In this document: in pieces, positions 1 through 9,325 of the stretch
Layout of the letters: each line of letters opens with the position of its first letter
Position numbering within the stretch: the stretch's first letter is position 1
Assembly: GCF_001641265.1 (NCBI RefSeq)
Contig: NW_020167523.1
Location: 1-64,000 of the forward strand
DNA: 64,000 bases
Direction: 5' to 3'
Origin: Pseudogymnoascus destructans
Lineage: Eukaryota > Ascomycota > Leotiomycetes > Thelebolales > Thelebolaceae
Made by a program: the position numbers and the translations under genes
The notes under the pieces: generated by a model
What the model saw: the letters and a program-made list of their open reading frames with translations, nothing else
Told to the model about the DNA's origin: nothing
Databases searched by the model: none

Positions 1-152
1 TTGTAATTACACACTGTCCGGGCAGTGCTAAAGACTCGCTCAACAAGAGCTTCTGAAGCTGGAATACAAAGTATATCCCGGGCCATAGCTGCAAGGCCAG
101 GAAATTGTCCTTCGTTATATTTCCACCATAGTAATGGTGGTTGATTGGAGGC
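1..152 (-). pseudogene. hAT transposase C-terminal fragment
   Basis: Read on the minus strand this stretch gives PPLLWWKYNEG, then a run containing GLAAMARDILCIPAS and LVERVFSTAR. That is the C-terminal dimerisation region of fungal hAT transposases (W-x-x-N, ARD-x-L-x-IPAS, ERVFS). Only about 45 residues are present. The element runs off the left edge, and its other side ends near 152. A close relative lies at 17440-17699, with the same sequence around the PPLxWWK codons, so both are pieces of one hAT family. No function can remain. Confidence 0.8.
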
Positions 153-262
153 TGCTAATAATAGTTAGTGGTAATTACTATAATTATTACTATAAACTTA
201 TGGAGGGCAAGGTACTGCACTATCTCTCCTACCTGATCGGTATTTTAATTCCAAGAGTTATA
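153..262. other. Spacer with a tandem TTACTATAAT motif
   Basis: No gene is seen. Positions 171-192 hold two copies of a 12-nt unit (ATTACTATA spaced by 12), the motif found in the introns of the 39-41 kb histone module, and again at 15641-15664 and 41343-41366. This may be a relic of such an intron. Positions 258-262 (TTATA) are the left target duplication of the solo LTR that follows. Confidence 0.5.
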
Positions 263-655
263 TGTTACGGCTACAGTAACATGATGTCATGGTTACAGGG
301 CCAGGGCCTAGTAATGTGATGTGTGAGTCACAGGGGGCAAGCGGGGTAGGCTGCCATGTGATGGGGCTAATGGATAGTTGCAGAAACTAGTGGATATTGG
401 ATAGTTGAGCTATCCACGAACTATCCTGAATATCTAGCTATCCGCCAACTATCCAGATTACCCATGAGGCACGATGCCACTATATAAGTAGATAGTATTT
501 CCTTAGATAGGAGCTTCGTGCTCAACTCAATATAGTATTCTTTACAATACTGTAACGTGTTACTTGGAAAACCTTTGTGTCTAATCCCCTGCCTCCTCTG
601 TCAAGTCAACCTAAGAAACCTCTGTGTCTTCTATTGTTTAGAAGTCAGCGTTACA
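263..655 (+). repeat. Solo LTR, family A, U3 type 1
   Basis: The LTR begins TGTTACGGCTACAG and ends CAGCGTTACA, and is flanked by a perfect 5-bp duplication, TTATA, at 258-262 and 656-660. The U3 is full of GGAT/ATCC inverted motifs. The shared promoter block GGCACGA-GCCACTATATAAG lies near 471-488, followed by the R-U5 common to all family-A LTRs here. No internal coding region adjoins it, so it is a solo LTR. Other type-1 copies are at 43020-43416, 54872-55268 and 60973-61370. Confidence 0.92.
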
Positions 656-780
656 TTATAACTTCGTTTCCAGTTTAATAATAAAGCCATTGGGTCTATA
701 TCAAGTTCGCTATTTTGGTCTTGGTATTGCCTTGATCGTTATTGGTTGGCGTAATGTTTAGTATATAGCTCCCAGAATTG

Positions 781-3044
781 ACCTTCAAAATGCCCCCGCC
801 AATTTTTAGCTGGGTACATGTGGAACAAGTTGACTCCCCAATTCTGCAGCCGCGTCGCGATCATCAAAAACCAATGGAATGGAGACTACCACACCATGGT
901 ACGAGAACTTACTGCCTTCGACCAGGAACTGTGCCAGAACAAGGAATTGAATCCGCTACCCGCCCCTGCAAGGATGTCCACACGTACCACGGATACAGCA
1001 AAGTGTAACGCTGACTTCTAAACGATAGAAGACACAGAGGTTCTCTTGCGTAAAGGTTTACTTATCAGAGGAGGCAGGGGATCAGACACAAAGGCTTCAA
1101 GTAACACGTTACTAGTATATAACGAATACTGTATTGAGTTGAGCACGAAGCTCCTATCTAAGGAAATACTATCTACTTATATAGTGGCGTCGTGCCTAGT
1201 GGACTCTTGGGAACTCACTCGAGTCCTCGGAGTCCTGGACTCTTAGGACTCTTCTCATCATCCTGCGAGTCCATCACGTGCCTAGTGGACTCCTGGGAAC
1301 TCACTCGAGTCCTCGGAGTCCTGGACTCTTAGGACTCTTCTCATCATCCTGCGAGTCCGTCACGTGATACTTTCGGAACTACTATTCCCCGCTGCCCTCC
1401 AGGTACCAGGGCCGGTCTCATGCGACCTCCCTCCTTCCTGTCCTGTAGTTGGCCAGCCTTCTTGTTCCGTCGTAACACAAAGGCGTCGGTGTCGAAGCCG
1501 ACTCAAGCCACACCTGCTCTGTTTACCCGAGCCACGTCCTCCCCAAGCCAACGATGCTGGAGCGTGTGAAGACCGCAGTCCCAGCATCCTCAGGGAACTG
1601 TTTCAAGTGTGGCAAGCCTGGCCATTTTTATGCTACTATCAAGGAAATCAACCATAACGACCCTGAGGCAGAAGAACAATGGGAGGAAGCCGTGGAACTT
1701 CAATGGGATGCGTCCCTCGAGGAAAACGATGAGGCCTAGGAGAAGGCTCCTTCCTAGGTCTACACAAATGTGACCTGCGAGGACTAGACTTACTAGAACT
1801 CCTGGGAGGTACCCAGTTCTTAGTCGACATGACCCTGAGTATGAATGGACTCGGGGTGCAAACTAGCAGACACAGGAGCAAATGGCTACCTCGTCATTAA
1901 CAAGCCTTTTGCAATACGACTGTCGAAAGTGCTTCAGAGTCCCATATGGAAACTACCCTACTCTGTACCCATACGTGGATTTCAGCACAAAATCCAAGGC
2001 CATGTATCGGAGTATATTTGGTTACACTTAACAGTCGAAGGACACCGGATATATAACTGCCCCTTTGTACTCCTGGACCTCGGAGCACAAGATGTGATAA
2101 TTGGGAAGAAGCTTTTCAGCCACTTCCGAATACTACTCAACTCTGCAAAGAACCGGTTAGTATGGCCAAAGGAGTACCCGCTGACTCCTAGCTGGAGCAA
2201 GGAGATCACCTTGCCCTACTACATGCGAGAAACGTCTATTCGACATGCCGCATACCAGCTGGATGCGAATCGCAGGGATGCTGCAATCCACCATGAAGAC
2301 AGATGCCGCGCAGGCAGACGCTCGATGAATATGAAAGTGATAACTTCAGGCTATGAAGAGATCACCGATATGCCACCGAGTCCTACCCGAAACCAAGAAG
2401 TTTCTCCCCCACTACTAGTGAAACTGGTACCTAGTTTCACGCCCATATGGATATGCAAAATCAGTGCCAATGCCTTCCATCACGAGATGATGCAAAGCGA
2501 CTCCGAGTTCTTTCAGACTAGCATCTACGAAATTGACCAGATCATCCATGAAAAGGAGTTGGTAGAGGACGAAGAAATGCTCTGCCTCATCCAGCAGAAG
2601 CTTCCGCATATGCACCAGAAGTACACCCATGTCTTTTTGAAGTTGGAATCAGATCGAATCCCCCCACACCGCATATACGACCACAAGATACAGCTCGAAG
2701 CCCCTTTACTAAACGCTTTCTCCCCATTATATCGACAGGGCACCGAAGAGCTTAAGGCTACCAAGCAATACCTGTTAGAGAACATAGAGAAAGGCTTCAT
2801 CGTCAACAGCAACAGCCCATTCGTGTCCCTATCTTATTCATAAAGAAAGCGGATGGCAAATTAAGATTTTGCATCGATTACCGGAAGTTAAATGGTCTCA
2901 CACAGAACAATCCCTACCCCATCCCACGTATCGACGAACTACTAGGACGGGTGTCGAAAGCAAAAATCTTCACGAAGCTAGATATTAGACAAGCCTTCCA
3001 TCGCATACGGATGCACCCTGACTCGGAAGAGTACATGACCTTTC
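781..3044 (+). pseudogene. Gypsy-type retrotransposon Gag-Pol remnant (element 1)
   Basis: Broken Ty3/Gypsy coding region. A gag piece (about 818-1003) is split by a solo LTR at 1004-1477 and resumes. A zinc-knuckle-like CFKCGKPGH lies near 1600, but its last cysteine is replaced (HFYATI). The protease has LADTGANGYL near residue 8 of the reading frame that starts at 1845. Reverse transcriptase begins about 2690, is frameshifted near 2825, and continues with KLRFCIDYRKLNG and KIFTKLDIRQAF. The reading stops abruptly near 3044, where histone H3-like sequence starts on the other strand, so the YxDD half, RNase H and integrase are missing. No LTR of its own was recognised. It cannot be active. 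Confidence 0.85.
1004..1477 (-). repeat. Solo LTR, family A, U3 type 2, with internal duplication
   Basis: On the plus strand it runs from TGTAACGCTGACTTC to GTCGTAACA, with a perfect 5-bp duplication CAAAG (999-1003 and 1478-1482). It matches the 5' LTR at 17700-18088, except that an approximately 86-bp block of GGACTC/GAGTCC motifs (roughly 1194-1365) is present twice. It interrupts the gag of Gypsy element 1. No internal domain is attached. Confidence 0.9.
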
Positions 3045-3330
3045 TGTCTTCTGATATCGCGGAGAGCCTTGGTGCCTATATGTTTATTAGAGAGTTCTGG
3101 TAATCCTCTGGTAATCCTCTGGTAATCCTCTTACTAGACTTTGTGCAGCGCGTGGCCTTCTGAGCATGATTGTTGCTAGCTTGAGATGAGCAAACTGGAG
3201 CTTTTCTTGCTGTGCCCACAGCCTTTTCCTGTCCCTTTCCGCCAAGCCCAGAGCCAGCCCGTAATCCAAGTGGCATCCTTGGTGCTATGCCGCCAGTTGA
3301 TCTCCTAGCAGTTTGCTTGGTACGAGTCAT
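3045..3330 (-). pseudogene. Histone H3-like gene, 3' truncated (module 1)
   Basis: From an ATG at 3330 the minus strand reads MTRTKQTARRSTGG, the H3 N-terminal tail. Lysine 4 is kept, but positions 9, 14 and 18 of H3 read R, I and M. After about 66 residues a 59-nt intron (3076-3134, donor GTAAGAGG, acceptor ATATAG) leads into ALRDIRR, matching the start of the H3 fold. The sequence then ends against Gypsy element 1 near 3044, so the histone fold is lost. The intron sits within one codon of the first intron of the intact gene at 38896-39408. The tail is about 20 residues longer than in normal H3. A 5' leader intron (acceptor just upstream of the ATG, donor near 6099) contains the hAT element at 3357-6041. 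Confidence 0.82.
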
Positions 3331-3356
3331 TTGCTAATATCAAGGTGAGTTAGTAA

Positions 3357-6041
3357 CAGTGTTCGGCGGATACATATCCGGGTAGTATCCGTGAAGCTCA
3401 CGGGTAGGGTATATACCCGGCGACGATCTGACGGGTAGGGTAGGGTATATATCCGGATACATGAGGCTGAATATTGTATATAAAAATAGAATAGCGTATA
3501 TAAAAAGAATGAAGCTTTTGATAATAGTAGTAAACCCCTTTCCGCGAGCCCCCTTTCCGTGAGACCCCCCCTTTCTGCGAGTCCCTATTCAGGTGCTTCA
3601 TCGTCAGCATCATCGCCGTCGCTATCAGCCTCCCGTATTTTACCCCAATTCCGTAAGCAAAGTAAATATCTAATAGTTGGCGGTGATAACCTATTCCGCT
3701 TCTTTGTAATAATATCACTACCATTACTAAATACTCGTTCCGATGCTGCAGATGTTGCTGGAATAGCTAGATGATCACGAGCAATACGGGCAATAACTGG
3801 ATATTGGTATTGCTTTGCGCACCAATATTTGAGAATATCAGTATGCTCACCGGGCCGTGGTTCAAGCATCCAGCGCCTCCATTCTGGCTCTTGAAAAGCC
3901 AAGCCTTCTGACGCAAATAGATCTTCGTCAGAATCAGGTTCTTGATCTATTGTAGCAGTAGCACCTATTGCTTCTGCAAGAGCTGTTTCGTGAGTAATTC
4001 GCTCCGTATCAAGGTGATACTCTCGCTTTTGGTACGTTCTACAAACGTCTTCGAACTGCGCTCTTGCTCGTAATCTTCGTGTATCGTCTATAGCATTTGG
4101 ATATATCTTCTTAAATACTGTATGATTCATTCGTGGGTCGCAAATTGTAGCAACAGCTGAGTGCTTACATTGCCGATTCGTTGTAAGAGTATAATACTCA
4201 TTAAGCTTTTGAAGCGCAGCTCCACAAGCTACTCCGATCGTAGAGCTTCTACCAAGCTCTTCTTGTAGTAATGTGACCTTATTTATCATCTTTAAGTAAA
4301 GAGGAATTGTAAAGTTGAGCGTTGGATATGAATCGCTTTGTAGCCGTCTTGACGGCTTTAAGAATACTAAGAATAATCGTTCAAGAGCTTCGATAATAGC
4401 CCAATCGTTGCTTGTTAACGCAATATCCTTCATACTGATATCAAGCTTCTGCGTAGAGCATACTGCAGTAATTGGTATTCGAAGCTTTATAGCTGTTTCA
4501 AGCATATAGTACGTTGAATTCCAGCGTATAGGCATATCAAGTGATAGCTGGCGTGGCTTCTGGCCTGCAGCTTGTATCTGCTTCTGTAAAGCATCCTTCC
4601 ATGCTCTTCGGTTTCGAAAGACATAAATATGCCTTCGGAGCTTCTCAAGCGTAGCTGATACTTCAGTAGAAGAGTTATCAATACGCTGCGGAATCCGGGC
4701 AAGCCCTTGCTGACACCAGTACGCTTCTGTTTCTGTATCCGGGCTAGCTTTCAAGCTCTTTAGAGTAGCTTGAACTGCAAGATTGATAATATGAGCAATA
4801 CACCGAACGTCCCCTTCCTTTACAGTAAACGTCCATGGCTGTTGAATAGTCGTCTGCTGCTTACTGGCTATTTTCTCATATTCTGAAAGCATCACAGTAT
4901 TCGCTGAGGCATTATCCCGCGTACAAGTAAATATAGCACCTGTAATTTCGAAGCTATCTGTTACTGCAGCTAACTCTTGAGCGAGATATTCGCCGCTATG
5001 AATTGGCTCTTGAAGGTGGATTACATCAAGTAATACGCACCGGTGCTGCCACTTCTCATTAATCCAATGGCCTGTGACAGCAGCGTACTCTGTATAGTTC
5101 CGTGCAGTCCATGCATCTGTTGTAATAGATATCCGGCCGCCATAGGTAATATGAGCCTGGAGTTCTAATTGTAGCAATCCTCGGTGATATGAGAATTGCC
5201 GCTGTAGCTCTCGGTGTAGTGTTCGCGACGATATCGATAGAGTACTTGGGCTTAAGAACTGTACTAATTGATGGAACGAATAGCTCTCAATAAGTCGTAA
5301 GGAGAGGTTATTTGATACAACGAATGAGAGTAATAACTCTCGGTATTTCGCTCTACTATTTGATGCTTGAGCTTGAGCGTGCTGGACTTGCGGGTTCCGC
5401 GGCCGTGGCTCAAAAAATGACGATGCACTACTTGATGGGCTTGACGGCGTAATTGTATGACCTTTCATTGTATATGCTACTGTTGGATGCTTCTGCGTAT
5501 AGTGCTTCCAAAGATTACCGGTTGAAGTCTGACTTAATAGCTGTGGAGTAGGTGAATATCCGCAGCCTGGTTGTAAGCAAGTTACTTTGACTGTAGGTGG
5601 GTTACTATCAAGTATCAATCGCGAATATAATAGCTTCGTAAATAGTACCGACGACGTTGGTGGCAGCATTCGTCCTGGAGGCTGAAGCCGGAGCGGTGTA
5701 GGATTAATATCCTGTTGAATATGAATAGGGGGCGGCAGCGTTGGCAGACTTGGCTCATTATGAGTATCATAGCTATTATAGCCCTCAGGCTCCGTTGGTA
5801 TATCTGATAACGACGAGTCGCTCATTCTGAGGATAATTATCACTTTATACAGCATCAATATAGATCTCACGACGTTGGAAAAAAGAGGTCTTGGCTGCGC
5901 TTGGCTATTCTTGGCATGTATCCGGATATATACTCGAGAGTATCCGGATACGCCGGATACTCCTAAAATATCGCCGGGTAGGTATATACTCGAGGATATA
6001 CCCGGATACCACGGGTATATTGGTATCCGTGCCGAACACTG
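3357..6041 (-). mobile_element. Complete hAT transposon (hAT-1)
   Basis: The terminal inverted repeats CAGTGTTCGGC...GGATAC open and close the element. An exact 8-bp target duplication, GTTAGTAA, flanks it (3349-3356 and 6042-6049). The length is 2685 bp. Subterminal regions are rich in (A/G)TATCCGG and GGGTATAT motifs on both sides, as expected for transposase binding sites. It has a single uninterrupted transposase gene on the minus strand. This is the only element in the window that looks able to move by itself. It lies in the 5' leader intron of the H3-like gene of module 1. Confidence 0.93.
3585..5825 (-). CDS. hAT transposase, intact
   Basis: An uninterrupted frame of 746 residues from the ATG at 5825 (MSDSSLSD, matching the start of the related hAT at 41997); an upstream in-frame ATG at 5855 is an alternative. 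A BED-type zinc finger lies near residues 85-125 (CLQPGCGY, later WKHYTQKHP). The first catalytic Asp is in RISITTDAW and the second in CTRDNASAN, and the hAT dimerisation region (YWCAKQYQYP, LAIPATSAASERVFS) is near the C-terminus. This is the usual domain order and length for a fungal hAT. It would cut and join the ends at 3357 and 6041 in the nucleus. No stop or frameshift is present, unlike every other transposase in the window. Confidence 0.94.
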   Translation of the reverse strand: MSDSSLSDIPTEPEGYNSYDTHNEPSLPTLPPPIHIQQDINPTPLRLQPPGRMLPPTSSVLFTKLLYSRLILDSNPPTVKVTCLQPGCGYSPTPQLLSQTSTGNLWKHYTQKHPTVAYTMKGHTITPSSPSSSASSFFEPRPRNPQVQHAQAQASNSRAKYRELLLSFVVSNNLSLRLIESYSFHQLVQFLSPSTLSISSRTLHRELQRQFSYHRGLLQLELQAHITYGGRISITTDAWTARNYTEYAAVTGHWINEKWQHRCVLLDVIHLQEPIHSGEYLAQELAAVTDSFEITGAIFTCTRDNASANTVMLSEYEKIASKQQTTIQQPWTFTVKEGDVRCIAHIINLAVQATLKSLKASPDTETEAYWCQQGLARIPQRIDNSSTEVSATLEKLRRHIYVFRNRRAWKDALQKQIQAAGQKPRQLSLDMPIRWNSTYYMLETAIKLRIPITAVCSTQKLDISMKDIALTSNDWAIIEALERLFLVFLKPSRRLQSDSYPTLNFTIPLYLKMINKVTLLQEELGRSSTIGVACGAALQKLNEYYTLTTNRQCKHSAVATICDPRMNHTVFKKIYPNAIDDTRRLRARAQFEDVCRTYQKREYHLDTERITHETALAEAIGATATIDQEPDSDEDLFASEGLAFQEPEWRRWMLEPRPGEHTDILKYWCAKQYQYPVIARIARDHLAIPATSAASERVFSNGSDIITKKRNRLSPPTIRYLLCLRNWGKIREADSDGDDADDEAPE

Positions 6042-6422
6042 GTTAGTAAAGTAAACACAAGATAAAGAAGTAGATCAAAAGATATGTGTACTTACAGTGA
6101 GTTTGTAGAAAGAATATTGCAGAAGAAGAGTATAGTAAAGAGGTAGAGGTTGAAAGGTATGTGTTTTATATGAAGGTGCGCATTGTGGTGTTGTTTTTGG
6201 AACAGTAATTCTTTGTAGGTGAATATTCCTTCACAAATATTTTTGTTTGCAACTTTAAAATAACCACGACCTTAGAACCACCTTCCTTGGTTACTCTCCG
6301 ATCTACACATTCTTCTTCCCTTTTGAGCCTTTACCTCTTCACTAGGACTTCAACTAAGTTTATTATCTTGATTCTATAGCCAGAACTTCTGGAGATCTCT
6401 GCTAATCACGTGTTTAGTTAGT
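6042..6422. promoter_or_regulatory. Divergent intergenic region of module 1
   Basis: This region lies between the H3-like gene (minus) and the unknown partner gene (plus). On the minus strand, CACTGTAAGTACAC near 6090-6105 is a good donor for a 5' leader intron whose acceptor (GATATTAG) lies at about 3335-3342, across the inserted hAT. Near 6380-6400 the motif CTTCTGGAGATCTCTGC resembles the tandem intron motif of the module. No other gene is seen. Confidence 0.5.
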
Positions 6423-7913
6423 ATGGCGAAACTCAAGGCACATGAAGAACTCTCCACTAATGCGAATACTATCAAAGCTAGCAACTGCGTCTCCAACCTT
6501 ACTGAAGATGAGAAGGCTGTTCACTTAGTACTCAAGGCTGACCATGCTGATCTGAGCTACTACTTAAAGAAGTTATATAAGTCTGCAAAGTGTAAGGATG
6601 CCTCCTTACCTAGATACTCGAAGAACCCGCCTCAGAGCTGTTACGGTCACCACAAGCATGAAATCCGACTCGGTGTGGTTTCGGACCAGTAGAGGAGGAC
6701 ATAGCGAGTTACACTATAGTGGGGGACGGTAAGGGTGTAGGGTTCAGGGTCGATGCGGACCTGTTGCGGTGGAAGGTTCAGGGCTAGGGTTGGGATAACC
6801 GAGTCGGGCCCGTTTCGGGTACTTAAGGAAACAAACTTAACGGGGTTCCCCCTTCATCTTTTTTGTATCCTTCGTAGTAGACCTATAGGATAGCATCCTT
6901 TTAGCCTCCAACTCGCACTCTCATATGCTATTACTGTGAGCTGGGTGCCCTGTGTCATTACACAAAGTATATCGCTGCCTCTACTGAAGACAAGACACGT
7001 CTACAGAATGGATTGAAGGTTGAGCGTATTTGTGTTCGGTAAGTTCCTTCTGGTAATCTCTGGTAGCCTCAATCTAACTATAAACAGGACTGAGAAGGGT
7101 ACCCATGCATCTTGCATTGCGAATCAGAAAGTCAAGAATATTAGCGCCTCTTCTTCTCCACAAGCCCCACCATCTACTCCGCCCAAACAACTTCTGTCTG
7201 AGCTTGCTGCATTTGAGGGTATCTCAAGTATTCCAATCGATGACAATCATAACAGCGAATGGGAGGATACTGAGGTTGAAGACGATTTGGAGTTGGAGCT
7301 TATGTTACAGCGCGAGATATTTTAAATGACGAGGCTGTTCTACCAGATGAGCTTTCCGATGAAGAGATCACTAGCACCCAGGCTCTCTTAACTCAAGCGC
7401 ACATTGATGTATGCTACCTCATAATCTGGTAATCTTCTGGTGATACTAATAGTTGATAGGCCCATGAAGAGTCCAATTTCCGCAAGTGGCAACATTTCTG
7501 GGATAGCTGTATCCACTCATATACGAGAAAGGCTGAAAAGCTGAGAAAGAAGCCTGAGCGTCTCTTTGAGTATATGCCGTGGATTGATGTAGAGGAAGGG
7601 TACGTCTCTGATCATCCTAGCAATCTTCTGGCAATACTAATTGTTTATTATAGCACTTTTCACGAGGTTATCCCACCACATAAATATTTCTGTTTGTACG
7701 AGCAGGCAGTTTGGAAAGTGGGCCTAATTACCAGGACCTGTGCAGTGGTACCCAAAGTCTTACAATCTTGTCGACAATGGATGGTTGCAAATATCCACTC
7801 ATAGTTCTAGCTTCAAAGAGGCGTTCTTACTTGTCTACTCTAAGAAGTTTGATAAGGAAAAGTGGGCTAAGGTATCAGCTGCACAGGATATGTTGTTCCT
7901 GGAGCTAGAGTAG
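6423..7913 (+). pseudogene. Unknown H3-partner gene, module 1, interrupted
   Basis: A family I do not recognise. Exon 1 starts MAKLKAHEELS and is split after SAK by a solo LTR (6591-6962). Reading resumes YIAASTEDK, followed by introns at 7039-7087, 7409-7459 and 7600-7653, each with a tandem CTGGTAATC-like motif. Conserved blocks are LTEDEKAVHLVLKAD near residue 28, an acidic region (SEWEDTEVEDDLELEL), FRKWQHFWDS and VIPPHKYF...QAVW. All four have counterparts in order in the gene at 40224-41275 (LTExE, WExEDED, FTIWRRKWS, KIPPHLYF...LAVW), and the last intron falls at the same codon, phase 2. A -1 frameshift near 7316 and decay after 7700 make it nonfunctional. Confidence 0.7.
6591..6962 (+). 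repeat. Solo LTR, family B (long form)
   Basis: It begins TGTAAGGATGCC and ends TGTGTCATTACA, flanked by exact CAAAG duplications (6586-6590 and 6963-6967). It contains the family-B landmarks TTCGGGTACTTAAGG, TTTTTTGTATCC and ATAGGATAGCATCC. It interrupts exon 1 of the unknown partner gene. At 372 bp it is longer than the 246-249 bp short form. Confidence 0.93.
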
Positions 7914-8037
7914 AGGAGAACTTGAGTTGCTAAAGTTATAGCGCTGGAGTACCTTTCGCGTTGGAAAACCAGGTATTTAAGTACTTCATCGTAGCCAGAC
8001 TTCTGGTAACCTTCTGATAATCGAGCAATTTGCCAAA
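7914..8037. other. Spacer with intron-like motif
   Basis: No ORF. GGTATTTAAGTAC followed by CTTCTGGTAACCTTCTGATAATC (near 7974-8023) repeats the tandem motif of the module-1 introns, so this may be a leader intron of the gene that starts at 8038. Confidence 0.35.
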
Positions 8038-8998
8038 TGCCATCTCAATACTCAGAGTTGTTTGATTCTGACAGTATTCTCAGACTCTTTTCCGTCTTCT
8101 CAACGACTATCCTCATTAAATCAAGTCTGTAAGGACACAGGGCACCCAGCTCACAGTAATAGCATATGAGAGTGCGAGTCAGAGGCTAAACGGATGCTAT
8201 CCTATAGGTCTACTACGAAGGATACAAAAAAGATGAAGAGAGGAACCCCACTTGGGTCAATCTCCTTAAGTACCCGAAATGGGTCCGACTCAGCTAACCT
8301 GCCTTAACTCTTATCATGTGACCGTAACCTGCCCGACTCAGATCCTTTCCATCACTGAGGGACAGGCATCCTTACAAAGTCCCTGCAGGCCTTGAATATA
8401 TTGGCAAGTTAAACCAATTCGTCAAATGGACTAAGGATACACACGATATATTCATTGAGTGGTGGAAGCTATCACGATGGTATGAACAACACTCAGATCA
8501 TACTACAAAACTCCTTATGAAGATTGCATGGGATTCAACCAACTGGAGTTCTCAATACTGGAGAAGTTATCACCAAGGAGCAGACCGGCTTTCTGGAGAA
8601 CCATGTGTTATTTGTACTTATTGTTCGAAGGCCCTTACGCATCCTGCAATCAAGTCTGCTGGCCCAAAGTCTATGGCAACACATCTTGCATCAGACATTT
8701 GCAAAAAGAAGTCACAGATGGGAAGGATAGTCTCTATCAAATGCGAATCAATCAAATGCAACCTCAACAAGTAAGGATTACCAGATTATTACCAGAATTA
8801 TGTAGGTTAATACCTATAATAAGATCATATTCTCACACAAGAGACATTTTATGAACAAGTTCTATACACAGTTATCTTGACTCATAGCTCGTTCCGCTCA
8901 GTCGAGGATCCTCATCAAGACCCTATAAATACTTTAGGTATTAGTAGGTCTGGCCGGCCTCATCAAGCAAGGTGGAGGGATGTTCTTAAGCATATATA
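8038..8998 (+). pseudogene. BED-finger hAT-like gene, split by an LTR (hAT-3)
   Basis: It begins MPSQYSELFDSD at 8038. The frame shifts near 8080, is interrupted by an LTR at 8128-8376, and resumes with a DIFIEWWKLS block, RSYHQGADRL, then CVICTYCSKALTHP...THLASDIC, a BED-type zinc finger of fungal hAT transposases. An intron with tandem ATTACCAGA units (donor GTAAGG near 8771) leads to a second block with VILTHSSFRSVEDP, the conserved region just after the finger in that family. The frame ends near 8998. The catalytic core and dimerisation domain are absent. It may be a domesticated or deleted transposase. Shared intron motifs tie it to the H3-like gene and its partner just upstream. Confidence 0.65.
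8128..8376 (-). repeat. Solo LTR, family B (short form)
   Basis: On the plus strand it runs TGTAAGGACACAGGG to GGCATCCTTACA, with a perfect AAGTC duplication (8123-8127 and 8377-8381). 249 bp, minus orientation. It sits in the 5' part of the BED-finger gene. Confidence 0.93.
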
Positions 8999-9184
8999 AT
9001 AGATAATAGCGTTCTAATAATCTTCTGATAATCATGGTACTTAGATAGAGGAATATACATGATTCGTTCTCACAGCTTACTAGAGATGGCGAGAGTGATG
9101 CTAATAGATGTAATACTTTAACTTAACCATAAAACAGTATTAATCGTATGAGGGACTGTTCACATGATGCATAAATCTTACACG

Positions 9185-9325
9185 TGATAGCCGAGTACTC
9201 ACCGGGTTTTTACAGAGTAACTGAGTATTGACCTCACTCACCGAGTCGAGTAAAAGGTTCAGCTACTCACCCAGCTGAGTAACCCACTGAGCGAGTGAGC
9301 CGAGTATTGAGCGAGTAGTGCGCAG
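9185..9325. repeat. Cluster of GAGT/ACTC motifs
   Basis: About 140 bp hold more than ten GAGT or ACTC units in both directions (GCCGAGTACTCACC, CTCACTCACCGAGTCGAGT, GAGCGAGTGAGCCGAGT). Such arrays are typical of subterminal transposase-binding regions in hAT elements, and this one could be the right edge of the element carrying the BED-finger gene. No matching left edge was found, so the boundary is a guess. Confidence 0.4.
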
